A stretch of DNA of 64,000 bases. Origin: Viridibacillus soli. GTDB lineage: Bacteria; Bacillota; Bacilli; Bacillales_A; Planococcaceae. The translations under genes and the position numbers were made by a program. The DNA lies in the NCBI RefSeq assembly GCF_016612995.1, contig NZ_JAEOAH010000018.1, positions 1 to 64,000 on the forward strand. Reading direction: 5' to 3'. Below are positions 39,764-48,749 of this stretch, one piece after another. The notes under the pieces were generated by a model, which was given only the letters and a program-made list of their open reading frames with translations, did not search any database and was not told where the DNA came from. Position 1 is the first letter of the stretch; every line of letters starts with the position of its first letter.

Positions 39764-41164
39764 ATGGAAAAAGAGCTTCACCTGGCGATTGATGAAATTA
39801 CGGAAATTGCGACAGGGTTTGGGCTAGACTTTTATCCAATGCGTTATGAGATATGCCCTGCAGATATTATTTATACATTCGGAGCATACGGCATGCCTAC
39901 TCGTTTCTCTCATTGGAGTTTTGGGAAACAATTCCATAAAATGAAGTTGCAATACGATTTAGGTTTAAGTCAAATTTACGAGCTTGTGATTAACTCTAAC
40001 CCTTGCTATGCATTTTTACTCGATACAAATAAATTGATACAAAATAAGCTAATCATCGCGCACGTTTTGGCTCACTGTGACTTTTTTAAAAATAACGTTC
40101 GCTTCTCCAATACAAGACGCGATATGGTCGAGAGTATGACAGCAACAGCCGAGCGAATTGCCAACTATGAAATGCTCTACGGGAAAGATGAAGTAGAACA
40201 GTTTTTAGATGCTGTGTTAGCCATTCAAGAGCATATCGATCCATCCATACAACGACCGAAGCTGTTAATGCACGATTATGATACGGATGATGACGAGGAC
40301 ATCACACCAAAAACACCCTATGATGATCTTTGGAATTTAGGCCAAAAAGAAAAAGAACAGAAGATAATACGACAAAGAAAGAAACAGTTTCCACTAAAAC
40401 CAGAAAAAGATCTGTTGCTATTCATCGAGCAATACAGTCGTGAGCTAGAGGAGTGGCAACGAGATATATTAACGATGATGCGTGAGGAAATGCTCTATTT
40501 CTGGCCACAATTAGAAACGAAAATTATGAATGAAGGCTGGGCTTCCTACTGGCATCAACGTATTATGAGAGAACTAAATTTAACAGCGACTGAAACGATT
40601 GAATATGCGAAGTTAAACTCAGGTGTTGTTCAACCGTCAAAAACGTCGATCAATCCCTATTATCTTGGACTGAAAATTTTTGAAGATATTGAGAAGAGAT
40701 ACGATTCCCCAACTGAAGAGATGAGAAAATTAGGGGTGAAACCAAATTCTGGTCGAGAGAAAATGTTTGAAGTACGAGAAGTCGAATCGGACAGTTCCTT
40801 TATACGAAACTATTTAACAAAAGACTTAGTGAAGCAAGAAGATCTTTATTTATTTGAGAAAAAAGGAAATGAATATCGAATTTCAGATCAAGATTACGAA
40901 AGAGTACGAGATCAACTTGTATCGATGCGAGTGAATGGTGGATTTCCACATATTGTTGTGAAAAATGGAGATTATTTACGAAATGGTGAATTATATTTAG
41001 TACACGGATATGAGGGAACAGAACTCGATTCCCGTTATTTAGAAAATGTTCTCCCGTATATTTATCAGTTATGGGGGCGCCCTGTTCATGTAGAAACGTA
41101 TAGTGAAAAAAAGTCAGTTCTTTATTCGTATGATGGTAAAAAAAATTCTCGGCGATTTGTATAA
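39764..41164 (+). CDS. spoVR: SpoVR family protein
   Basis: SpoVR is needed for proper spore cortex formation in B. subtilis; the biochemical activity is unknown. The 466-aa product shows the family segments [22 protein letters not shown] (read in two parts, near 38), [12 protein letters not shown] (near 105), [12 protein letters not shown] (near 220), and [10 protein letters not shown] (near 257) with conserved His residues that could bind metal. GGAGG precedes ATG 39764. It ends the prkA-yhbH-spoVR set. Confidence 0.95.
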   Translation: MEKELHLAIDEITEIATGFGLDFYPMRYEICPADIIYTFGAYGMPTRFSHWSFGKQFHKMKLQYDLGLSQIYELVINSNPCYAFLLDTNKLIQNKLIIAHVLAHCDFFKNNVRFSNTRRDMVESMTATAERIANYEMLYGKDEVEQFLDAVLAIQEHIDPSIQRPKLLMHDYDTDDDEDITPKTPYDDLWNLGQKEKEQKIIRQRKKQFPLKPEKDLLLFIEQYSRELEEWQRDILTMMREEMLYFWPQLETKIMNEGWASYWHQRIMRELNLTATETIEYAKLNSGVVQPSKTSINPYYLGLKIFEDIEKRYDSPTEEMRKLGVKPNSGREKMFEVREVESDSSFIRNYLTKDLVKQEDLYLFEKKGNEYRISDQDYERVRDQLVSMRVNGGFPHIVVKNGDYLRNGELYLVHGYEGTELDSRYLENVLPYIYQLWGRPVHVETYSEKKSVLYSYDGKKNSRRFV

Positions 41165-41349
41165 AACTAAATATGAAAATGATGAGCTCTTGAATTGATA
41201 CATTCATGGGCTCTATTTGTTTAATATGTAACTGAATAAAAATAATAAATTTGAATAATAACACTGAAATTAAGTATTGGGATACACGAAATATCTCGAA
41301 TAAATTTTTGCCCATTTCCATATGTATATAGAGGGAAGGGGCGAATTAG

Positions 41350-41652
41350 ATGGTTTCAACGGAAACACTAAGTATTCAAGGTTATTTCTTCAAGGCTGTA
41401 ACTGTTCGTTTACCAAAAACAACATTGTTAACGATTTCTAATGATGTAGGCTATATCATGTGTGGTGCGTTAGACGTTGGACTTTTGAATAGTAAGTTAG
41501 CAGATCGTAAAATAATTGCTGGTCGAGCGGTTGGTGTGAAGACAATTGAACAATTGTTAAAAGCACCGCTTGAGTCCATTACACTTGAAGCAGAGCAACT
41601 TGGAATTGTGAATGGAATGATTGGAGAAGAAGCATTGTTAAAGATGATCTGA
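41350..41652 (+). CDS. yunC: YunC-like protein (DUF1805)
   Basis: A 100-aa protein very like B. subtilis YunC: FKAVTVRLPKTTLLTISND, GYIMCGALDVGLLN (with the conserved Cys) and IAGRAVGVKTIEQLL. A GGGAAGGGG site lies before the ATG. No biochemical function is established. It stands alone between spoVR and the YetF-like gene. Confidence 0.92.
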   Translation: MVSTETLSIQGYFFKAVTVRLPKTTLLTISNDVGYIMCGALDVGLLNSKLADRKIIAGRAVGVKTIEQLLKAPLESITLEAEQLGIVNGMIGEEALLKMI

Positions 41653-41937
41653 ACGCTCCTAAGACTAAGAAATAAATAGTAATAACAATGTTAAGTAGCG
41701 TTAGAAAAAATAATAATATTTGAGCTAAAGGGTCAATCTCCGTTACGTAAAGTAAAAGGAGGCTGCCCCTTTTAGTTTTTATTTGGCTATCATCAAAAAT
41801 AATCCGCTTAGCTAAAGAACGCACCGAGGGCTTTTTAGTGAGCTAAGGGGCAAAATATTGTAGTCAATATATCTTATAATAATTGATTTACTGGGAATAA
41901 TAAGGAAAAAACAATAGAATTGAAAGGACGTGGTATT

Positions 41938-42642
41938 GTGGACTTTTTTCATGGACAAGAATCTCTTACAGCAATTCAATGGATTCTAAGAGCGATTGTT
42001 GCTTTTCTCTTTTTACTCTTAGCGGCGAAAATTATGGGGCAACGTTCTATTTCTCAGCTGAGATTAATCGATTTCGCTATGGCAATATCTATTGGTAATA
42101 TTATTGCCCATCCTTTGTCTGATGAAGGACGGGGGATGAAAGGTTCCATGATAACCATATCCGTTTTAGTTGTTTTATATTCAGTAGTTGTATTATTGAG
42201 CCTTAAATGGGTTTCGTTTAGACATTTGATAGATTCCTCTCCAATCCCACTTATTAAAAATGGTCAAATTGTTTCGAAAAACTTAACAAAAGCAAGGATT
42301 TCCGTTGATTTACTTTTATCTGAGTTAAGAAAAGAAAAGATAGAGGATGTTCAAAAAGTCGCCCTCGCATTATGGGAACCAGACGGAACTATTTCAAGTT
42401 TTTTATACCCTCAATACCAAACACTAACGCGAGCAGATATGAAGATTGTACCTGAACCTTTTTCTTTACCCTCTGTCCTTATTAAAGAGGGTAAAATTGA
42501 TTACCATGAGTTAAACAAAACAAAGTGTAATGAGGATTGGCTAAAAAATAAAGTTACCTCAACGTATAACGTAGACATTAGCGATGTCTTATTAGCGACA
42601 ATTGACAAAAATAATAACGTGAACGTTTTCCTTTATAAGTAA
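41938..42642 (+). CDS. YetF-type membrane protein (DUF421)
   Basis: The 234-aa product has three membrane helices in the first 85 residues (for example AIVAFLFLLLAAKIMGQRS and ITISVLVVLYSVVVLL) and then the DUF421 cytoplasmic domain (LIKNGQIVSKNL, LSELRKEKIEDVQKVALALWEPDG). Proteins of this family occur in several copies in spore formers; some affect germination or stress. TTG 41920 is in frame, but AAGGA 9 nt upstream favours GTG 41938. An inverted repeat spans the stop codon. Confidence 0.9.
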   Translation: MDFFHGQESLTAIQWILRAIVAFLFLLLAAKIMGQRSISQLRLIDFAMAISIGNIIAHPLSDEGRGMKGSMITISVLVVLYSVVVLLSLKWVSFRHLIDSSPIPLIKNGQIVSKNLTKARISVDLLLSELRKEKIEDVQKVALALWEPDGTISSFLYPQYQTLTRADMKIVPEPFSLPSVLIKEGKIDYHELNKTKCNEDWLKNKVTSTYNVDISDVLLATIDKNNNVNVFLYK

Positions 42643-42654
42643 AGCGTTCACGTT
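42616..42654 (+). terminator. Hairpin overlapping the DUF421 stop codon
   Basis: AACGTGAACG (42616-42625) and CGTTCACGTT (42645-42654) are perfectly complementary with a 19-nt loop containing the stop codon. There is no T tract, so termination is uncertain. Confidence 0.55.
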
Positions 42655-42939
42655 GTTGATTTAAGAATTCATTTTAGGGCCAAGCATCTACAATAATGAA
42701 TCGATATTCATGTGAATGGGGGCACCATAAAGTGTTGGGCGAGCATCTGGATAAATGTATTATTCGATATGCGGTTCATATGGATACCATTGTGTCTCCT
42801 GTCCACAAGTGTAAATTATTCACGGATACATTTCTCCCGCTACATGTGTTTAGAAAGAGCATTTTGGAGGTCATAGGAGTGACTATGAAGCAGATCTCAT
42901 TACATAACCAAAGAACAAATACTAGTTCTTAGCAAAAAG

Positions 42940-43047
42940 GTGAATACAGCTACAGCTCAATATAATGAAATGAAAGGATGGATTATAGATATGAAAATAT
43001 TCAATGGTCCTTTTTTATGTGTAGGATTATTAAAACGGTTGATGTAA
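42940..43047 (+). CDS. Possible 35-codon peptide (short form 42991-43047)
   Basis: GTG 42940 or ATG 42991 gives a peptide with a hydrophobic end (FNGPFLCVGLLKRLM). AAAGGAT lies 12 nt before the ATG. The stop overlaps the Shine-Dalgarno of the next mini-ORF. Coding status is uncertain. Confidence 0.25.
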   Translation: MNTATAQYNEMKGWIIDMKIFNGPFLCVGLLKRLM

Positions 43048-43055
43048 GGAGAACT

Positions 43056-43106
43056 ATGAAAGAACGTGAAAGTGATTTTGAACCAATTGATGAATTACCA
43101 TTTTAA
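43056..43106 (+). CDS. 16-aa mini-ORF with strong ribosome binding site
   Basis: ATG 43056 follows TAAGGAGA with 6-nt spacing and encodes MKERESDFEPIDELPF. Its last codons and stop lie in the left arm of a 19-bp inverted repeat. It could be a leader or signalling peptide; no match is known to me. Confidence 0.35.
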   Translation: MKERESDFEPIDELPF

Positions 43107-43143
43107 GTATTTTCACTAATTCAGAAATACTTAAAATGGTAAT
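43094..43143. repeat. Perfect 19-bp inverted repeat
   Basis: 43094-43112 and 43125-43143 are exact reverse complements separated by 12 nt. The arms are A+T-rich (ATTACCATTTTAAGTATTT). There is no T tract after it, so it may be an operator or an RNA structure rather than a terminator. Confidence 0.8.
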
Positions 43144-43409
43144 AGAAACTATAAAAGAATCTGTAGCTGACACAGAGGAAAAAATCCGTTATCAAATATG
43201 TGACAATTTTGTGGATATCGCTGTCGATAAAAGTAGATAGAATTTTATTCAACTTCTAGTGGAAGTCCGGTCTTTAAAGTTAAATTATCGGAAAATTAAG
43301 GAGACACAGTTACTATTAAAAAAAATATAATTTAATATTATATATAAAATATGGTAAAATTGGAATGTAATAAAATACAAAGAATGAAATGTTATTTAGG
43401 GGGAATATT

Positions 43410-46400
43410 GTGAATCTCATTACAAAAAAAGTAGTAGCAGTTGGAGCAAGTTTTGCATTATCTTTTTCACTACTTAGTAGTTTAAAAGTAGAAGCAAATA
43501 CTAAATCTGTCGTTACTAAATTACACTCAATTACCAGTGATTACAAAATGTCTAAGGTTGAAAAGAGGGCAAATTATAGCGATGACACAATTATTATTAA
43601 ATATTCGAGTCCGTTAAGTGCAAGTGATCATCGCAAAGCTGGTGGAACGGTTGTGAATCAAATCAGCGGACTTAAATATGTGGCTATAAAGGTCAATAAT
43701 AAGAAAAAGCTACAGCAAACAATCCAAAATTATCAAAAAAATAGCAAGGTTATTTCGGTAGGTCTCAGTCCAAAGTATACGCCTACGGGTACAATAGATC
43801 CAAAAATAAGTGAGCAATATATGCATAGCTTATTAAAAACGGCAAATGCCCAAAAGCTAGCAGGAAAGAATCAGGTAAAAGTAGCGATCATCGATACAGG
43901 AATTGACCGCACTCACCCTGAATTAAAAGAATCCATTCTTTCAAGTACAGACATTACAGACCCAATGAATCCAATGACTGCTGATTCACATGGAACGCAT
44001 GTTGCTGGAATTATTGCTGCCAAAAAAGATAACGGAATCGGTGGCTATGGCTTAAATCCAAATGTGAAGATTCTATCGTATAATGTCTTTAATGATTTTT
44101 TAGGAATGTCTTTTGCATTGGACTATACGATTGCTAGTGCGATTTTAAAAGCAGTAGATCAGGGAGCAGATGTTATTAACATGAGCTTAGGTGGGAAAAT
44201 TCCATCTAGTGTTGTAGAAGCGGCTGTGGAAAAGGCGATTAGCAAGGGTGTTGTTGTCGTTGCTGCAGCAGGAAATGGAGGGTCCGATATTCCGGAATAT
44301 CCAGCCAAGTATGAAGGTGTAATTAGTGTAGGCTCTGTAAATAACGAAAAAAAGTTAAGTGATTTCTCATCATATGGTATCTCTACTGACGTGGTAGCAC
44401 CGGGAGAAGATGTGTATGCTCCCTATTATGATGCACAAAAAGGCTCAACTTTTGCGAATTTAAGTGGAACGTCCATGGCCTCCCCTGTAGTTGCTGGAAC
44501 AGTAGCTTTGCTGTTATCCAAGTATCCAAATCTAAAACCGGCTGAAGTGGAGTATATTCTAGAAACAACAGCGAAAGACTTAGGTGCAAAAGGATTTGAC
44601 CATAAGTACGGGAATGGTCTTATCGACCCAGTCGCTGCGATGAAATTTGATGTTAAAAAAATCCCTTCTCTAGTGAAAGAAACGTGGGGGGAAAAAGAAA
44701 TTTTAAAAAATGCGGAACAAATTTCGAATCCTGCACAAGTGAAGCATTCTCTTACAAAACCTTCAGAACAGAAGTGGGTTAAACTTCCTGTAGAAAAAGG
44801 CGAGTATATCCAAACTTCATTGGTTGGTGCAGCTCAGTATGATTATAAAATGAGTATTCATTTCTACGGTAATGGTCAAAAGCAATTGACGGATGTCAAT
44901 GATGTGACAGAAGGAAAAATAGAAGGAAAGCTAATCCAAGCACCGTTTAGTGGAACAGTAGCAATTGGTGTAAAAGACGTGAATGGTAATTTCGATATTT
45001 CAGGTCAAAAGCAGTCAAACTTTACATTACAAGTAGATAAGCTATCTAAAGTTCCTGAAGATGAGTCAATATTAGAAAAACCAATTAAAATAGAACAATG
45101 GCCGTTTAATCAGGAAAAGCTTTATATGACAGGTGAAGATGGTGATGAAGACTACTTCCACTTTACATCAAAAGAAGCGCAATTTATGAAGTTTGAAGTT
45201 ACAGGAATACCAGGTGTGGACATAAGTGCGTCTGTTTACGAAAAGGAGCAGCTATTCCCAACATCCCCTGGAGCAGAACTCCCTACAAATGACATGGCAG
45301 CTTTATATACAAGTAATATGCACGGTTTTGGAGAAGGAGAAACTCTTTCGTTCCAAACCGAACCTGAAAAAGAATATTACCTAAAAGTGACTAATAAAAG
45401 CTCACTATTAGATGGTAATATACTCCAATTACTATTCAGTTTAATGGGAGGCATAAAAGAAAGTAAACCTGCTGAGTCAGCTCTTCCGTATAGCGTAAGC
45501 CTAGTAGGAAAGACGATTCCAGGGGATGAAGATAACTATAATACTATGCAAGAATCGCCAGTTCTTGATGAAGAAACACAGGATGATTCAGGACGAATTG
45601 CCTTATTAGAATCAGTAGCTCTCCCATACGAATTAGGTGGAACTATTCAGGGCTATCTTCAGAATGCGACGGATGAAGATTGGTTTAAACTGGATTCTTC
45701 TAACGCTGGTATTTATCAATTCCAATTACCTACGCCAACAGAAGGTATTCCAACAGTAGAATTGTATGAGGTAGTGAAGGAAGACGATGGAGATGGAAAG
45801 ACTCAGCAAACATTATCTTTTAGTTCATCTAATGAAGAGAGTATATTCGATGAATCGACAAAAAATAAATTTTTTGCGAGTTTAAAAGCAAATAAGACGT
45901 ATTACCTTGCCATTAAACCAAAATTTGACCAAATTCCGTATGATGGATATAAGGTGACATCTAAGCTTCTTGTTGAGAACCCTGATAGCGATGAAGAAAA
46001 TGACCGACCAGAACAAGCAACAAAACTACCTAGTACTGGTGTAACGGCAATCTTTTCTAAAACGAATGATATCGATACGTACTATTTTACTGCAAAAGAG
46101 AACGCGATATATGGTGCGAAATTCTCTCGTACACCACTTACTTCTTCGCTTAAAGCGAAGTATCCAAAAGAGCTGTTAAGCCCTTACTATGGATTCATGG
46201 AAATTACAGAGGATATCAATAAAAATCACAAAATAGATGAGAAGGAAATGGAATACAAATCACTCCTAATCAAAATAAATGAAGATGGTACGACAACAGG
46301 ATCCTTTGCTGCGAAAAAAGGGAAATCGTATTTTGTTACTGTAACTAGTTTTGTTGAATCAGCTTCAGGATTATCACTGTGGCCATATCAACTAAAGGTA

Positions 46401-46793
46401 GAATCAGTGAATAAAAAAGATGAGGATGCAAACTCCAAAGTAAAAAATAATAAACCATCTAAGCCAATCAAGCTACAGAAGAAGAGTAACAAATTATATA
46501 CATCGCAAGCCTATTTCAATTCAGGGTACGAAAATGGCGATGAGGATTGGTTTATTTATGAGCCAAAGAAAGCAGAGCAGGTGACGTTGACACTTGATAC
46601 TAGTAAAGAATCAGATGGAGCTATTGAAGTCTATCGTAATGGCAAAAGAGTAGCAAAATCCGATATATATGGAAAAGGTGATCAGGAAATTCTGCTCTTA
46701 AAAATGACAAAAGGAACATATTATGTGAAAGTTCGTGATAGCCGAGGTCGTGCTTCAATTGATCCGTACACATTATCATTGAAAGTAAAGTAA
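43410..46793 (+). CDS. Large secreted subtilisin-like (S8) protease
   Basis: The 1127-aa product has a signal peptide (1-29, ending KVEANT), an I9-like propeptide (about 45-115), and a peptidase S8 domain with the triad Asp162 (AIIDTGID), His194 (DSHGTHVAG) and Ser355 (SGTSMASP), plus the oxyanion Asn in AAAGNGG. Behind it lie about 700 residues with at least four PPC-like beta modules recognisable by DEDYFHF, DEDWFKL, IDTYYF and DEDWFIY motifs, and a C-terminal YYVKVRDSRGR. No sortase or SLH anchor is seen. GTG 43410 lies 6 nt after AGGGGG, so it is preferred over the in-frame ATG 43389. A terminator follows. Confidence 0.95.
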   Translation: MNLITKKVVAVGASFALSFSLLSSLKVEANTKSVVTKLHSITSDYKMSKVEKRANYSDDTIIIKYSSPLSASDHRKAGGTVVNQISGLKYVAIKVNNKKKLQQTIQNYQKNSKVISVGLSPKYTPTGTIDPKISEQYMHSLLKTANAQKLAGKNQVKVAIIDTGIDRTHPELKESILSSTDITDPMNPMTADSHGTHVAGIIAAKKDNGIGGYGLNPNVKILSYNVFNDFLGMSFALDYTIASAILKAVDQGADVINMSLGGKIPSSVVEAAVEKAISKGVVVVAAAGNGGSDIPEYPAKYEGVISVGSVNNEKKLSDFSSYGISTDVVAPGEDVYAPYYDAQKGSTFANLSGTSMASPVVAGTVALLLSKYPNLKPAEVEYILETTAKDLGAKGFDHKYGNGLIDPVAAMKFDVKKIPSLVKETWGEKEILKNAEQISNPAQVKHSLTKPSEQKWVKLPVEKGEYIQTSLVGAAQYDYKMSIHFYGNGQKQLTDVNDVTEGKIEGKLIQAPFSGTVAIGVKDVNGNFDISGQKQSNFTLQVDKLSKVPEDESILEKPIKIEQWPFNQEKLYMTGEDGDEDYFHFTSKEAQFMKFEVTGIPGVDISASVYEKEQLFPTSPGAELPTNDMAALYTSNMHGFGEGETLSFQTEPEKEYYLKVTNKSSLLDGNILQLLFSLMGGIKESKPAESALPYSVSLVGKTIPGDEDNYNTMQESPVLDEETQDDSGRIALLESVALPYELGGTIQGYLQNATDEDWFKLDSSNAGIYQFQLPTPTEGIPTVELYEVVKEDDGDGKTQQTLSFSSSNEESIFDESTKNKFFASLKANKTYYLAIKPKFDQIPYDGYKVTSKLLVENPDSDEENDRPEQATKLPSTGVTAIFSKTNDIDTYYFTAKENAIYGAKFSRTPLTSSLKAKYPKELLSPYYGFMEITEDINKNHKIDEKEMEYKSLLIKINEDGTTTGSFAAKKGKSYFVTVTSFVESASGLSLWPYQLKVESVNKKDEDANSKVKNNKPSKPIKLQKKSNKLYTSQAYFNSGYENGDEDWFIYEPKKAEQVTLTLDTSKESDGAIEVYRNGKRVAKSDIYGKGDQEILLLKMTKGTYYVKVRDSRGRASIDPYTLSLKVK

Positions 46794-46802
46794 AAAAGGA
46801 AG

Positions 46803-46854
46803 AGGTGAATCAAAAAGTCGTAATCCAACGACTTTTTGAAGTCACCTTTTTTTG
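46803..46854 (+). terminator. Terminator after the subtilase
   Basis: AAAAAGTCG (46812-46820) pairs with CGACTTTTT (46829-46837), and the outer AGGTGA (46803) pairs with TCACCT (46842), followed by TTTTTTTG. Confidence 0.9.
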
Positions 46855-47162
46855 TTACTAAATGGATTTTACAGATGCGTGCCAACTTTCATATTGTTCT
46901 TTAGTTATCTGATGCTATCCCTAAAACTATACGCATGTCTCAACGGAGCTGGCCTACTGATAGAAAAGGCAATATTTCATAGCGGATTGTTGCCTTTTTC
47001 TATCTACTAAAAATCACGTTCTACGAATGAAAAAAAGGCTGTATGACCGGTATTAAGTCAGCCATAATTATTGGAAATTTGAAAGACTGTTCAGTATTAT
47101 AAGATTTGATTACAATAAGTATAGTCATTGAATATATAAAGAACTGGAATGGTGAACGAGCC

Positions 47163-48038
47163 TTGAAAACATTTAAAAAAGTCTATATCGAAATTACAAG
47201 CGTCTGCAACCTTGCGTGTAGCTTCTGTCCGCCAACGAGTCGTAAGGCGAATATTATTAAACTAGATGCGTTTAATAATATACTCGATCAGATTAGACCA
47301 CATACGAAATATATTTACCTGCATGTGAAAGGAGAACCTCTTTTACATAATAAGATCGACCAATTACTTGATGCCGCTCATGCAAAAGGATTTAAGGTGA
47401 ATATCACAACAAATGGAACACTGATCAAAAAGAATCGAGAGAAATTATTGGGGAAGCCTGCGCTACGCCAAATAAACTTCTCATTACATAGCTTTGACGG
47501 ACATGAGGGGTCAGAGAATCGTGAAAAATACTTAGGTGATATTCTTGAATTTGTACGCGATGCTGCGGAACATAATGTCATCATATCGTACCGATTATGG
47601 AATCTACAAAAAGACCATGTGACAGATTTAGAAATGAGAAGAAACCGTGAAACGTTAGATATTTTGGAGAAGGAATACAACTTAGACTTTAAGATTGAAG
47701 AACAAGTACAACCAGGTAAAGGCGTTAAAATTACGGATCGCGTTTATCTAAACCAGGATCATGAATTCCAATGGCCTAGCTTGCAAGCCCCTGAGGATGA
47801 AGGTAAAGGATTTTGTCATGCACTTCGCAGCCAAGCAGCAATTCTTGTTGACGGTACAGTTGTTCCATGTTGCCTTGATGGAGAAGGTATCATTAATTTA
47901 GGAAATATCAATAGCATGCCTTTTTCTGAAATTGTAGAAGGAGAGAGAGCAAATAATCTCTTTGACGGATTTACTAGACGAGAGGCTGTTGAAGAATTGT
48001 GCAGGAAGTGCGGCTTTAGAAAGAAATTTGGAATATAA
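47163..48038 (+). CDS. Radical SAM protein with SPASM-type C-terminus
   Basis: The 291-aa product (from TTG 47163) binds a 4Fe-4S cluster through Cys15, Cys19 and Cys22 (SVCNLACSFCP) and would cleave SAM to a 5'-deoxyadenosyl radical. A GGE-like motif (HVKGEPLLH, near 59) and NITTNGTL (near 80) fit the fold. The C-terminal part has a second Cys set (FCHALRSQ, VPCCLDGEG, LCRKCGF) as in SPASM/twitch proteins. The substrate is unknown; no precursor peptide is evident next to it. The start is uncertain because no good Shine-Dalgarno precedes it and the frame is open back to 47106. Confidence 0.85.
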   Translation: MKTFKKVYIEITSVCNLACSFCPPTSRKANIIKLDAFNNILDQIRPHTKYIYLHVKGEPLLHNKIDQLLDAAHAKGFKVNITTNGTLIKKNREKLLGKPALRQINFSLHSFDGHEGSENREKYLGDILEFVRDAAEHNVIISYRLWNLQKDHVTDLEMRRNRETLDILEKEYNLDFKIEEQVQPGKGVKITDRVYLNQDHEFQWPSLQAPEDEGKGFCHALRSQAAILVDGTVVPCCLDGEGIINLGNINSMPFSEIVEGERANNLFDGFTRREAVEELCRKCGFRKKFGI

Positions 48039-48086
48039 GGGAGTTAATTCCAATGAATTTTTAGTTTATATCGTGTTAGTCATCGT

Positions 48087-48113
48087 AGCATCTCCTTGTG
48101 AGGTGCTTTTTGT
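48087..48113 (+). terminator. Terminator after the radical SAM gene
   Basis: AGCATCTC pairs with GAGGTGCT around CTTGT, then TTTTTG. The core TCTCCTTGTGAG is identical to that of the hairpin at 49994, and each is followed about 20 nt later by a 21-nt repeat array. Confidence 0.85.
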
Positions 48114-48127
48114 TTGAAATTTAGGTT

Positions 48128-48353
48128 GAGTAAGTTAAATAGACACCTGAATGAGTTAAAAGAACCGCTGAATAGGTTAAATGAGAGCTCGAGTGAGTCA
48201 AATGAAAGCCTGAGTAGGTTAAAAGAAATCGAATGAGTTAAAAGAACTCCTGAATAGGTTAAATGAGAGTTCGAGTGAGTTAAATGAAAGCCTGAGTAGG
48301 TTAAAAGAACTCGAATGAGTTAATAACCCACCGAGTAGATTAAATGCTATAAC
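48128..48353 (+). repeat. Eleven-unit array of a 21-nt repeat
   Basis: Units begin at 48128, 48149, 48170, 48191, 48212, 48231, 48252, 48273, 48294, 48313 and 48333. Most are 21 nt, and two are 19 nt (48212 and 48294). The consensus is about GARTRRGTTAAAWGARANC. Units 2-5 (48149-48230) and 6-9 (48231-48312) form two successive 82-nt blocks of the same unit order, so a four-unit block was duplicated. Confidence 0.93.
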
Positions 48354-48577
48354 TAATAAGTCGTATGGTAAGACCAATAAGAGATTTACCGCTCTGGTTT
48401 ATTTATAGACAATAAACATCGAATCTGGATAGTCTATAATCACTTTCGATTTTCGGAAAAATATTGACAATTCCTAATGTTATGTGATTTGCTGTAACAA
48501 TATAATAAAATATCAGGTGTGTTGCTTAGGGGAATATTAGGTTGTTATTTACCGCTAAAATGTTTTTTTATGTTTCA

Positions 48578-48713
48578 TACTAACGTAAGTTACTACATTT
48601 TTTAGTTGATTGGAGCGGAGGGTGCTTGCCCGCGGAAAGCGAGCATTCCGTAGCTGAAATCAACCTACCACTTTAATAGTAATGGTTAAAATTAGTTAAT
48701 CGACACGCCTGAT
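48578..48713 (-). repeat. Dispersed palindromic intergenic repeat, copy 2
   Basis: Reverse-complement partner of the element at 15606-15804, matching at both arms and in parts of the core (gctcgcttt, caccctccgct). It lies just upstream of the aminotransferase gene. Confidence 0.8.
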
Positions 48714-48749
48714 AAAATATATAGAATTAGTAGTTTAGAAGGGGAATAG

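Larger units (their letters stand above)
42655..43409. other. Gap with mini-ORFs before the subtilase
   Basis: An ORF at 42696-42932 (78 codons) has no ribosome binding site and no recognisable domain. Two mini-ORFs and an inverted repeat are listed separately. A 34-codon ORF (43136-43240, MVIETIKESV...) starts within the right arm of that repeat and may be a remnant. The last 80 nt are extremely A+T-rich and probably hold the subtilase promoter. Confidence 0.5.

Noticed and set aside
42696-42932. 78-codon ORF after the DUF421 gene
   Set aside because: No ribosome binding site and no recognisable domain; kept only in the gap description.
47106-48038. RiPP (sactipeptide) maturation locus around the radical SAM gene
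   Set aside because: No cysteine-rich or leader-like small ORF, transporter or protease dedicated to it is next to the gene; the upstream subtilase has its own terminator.
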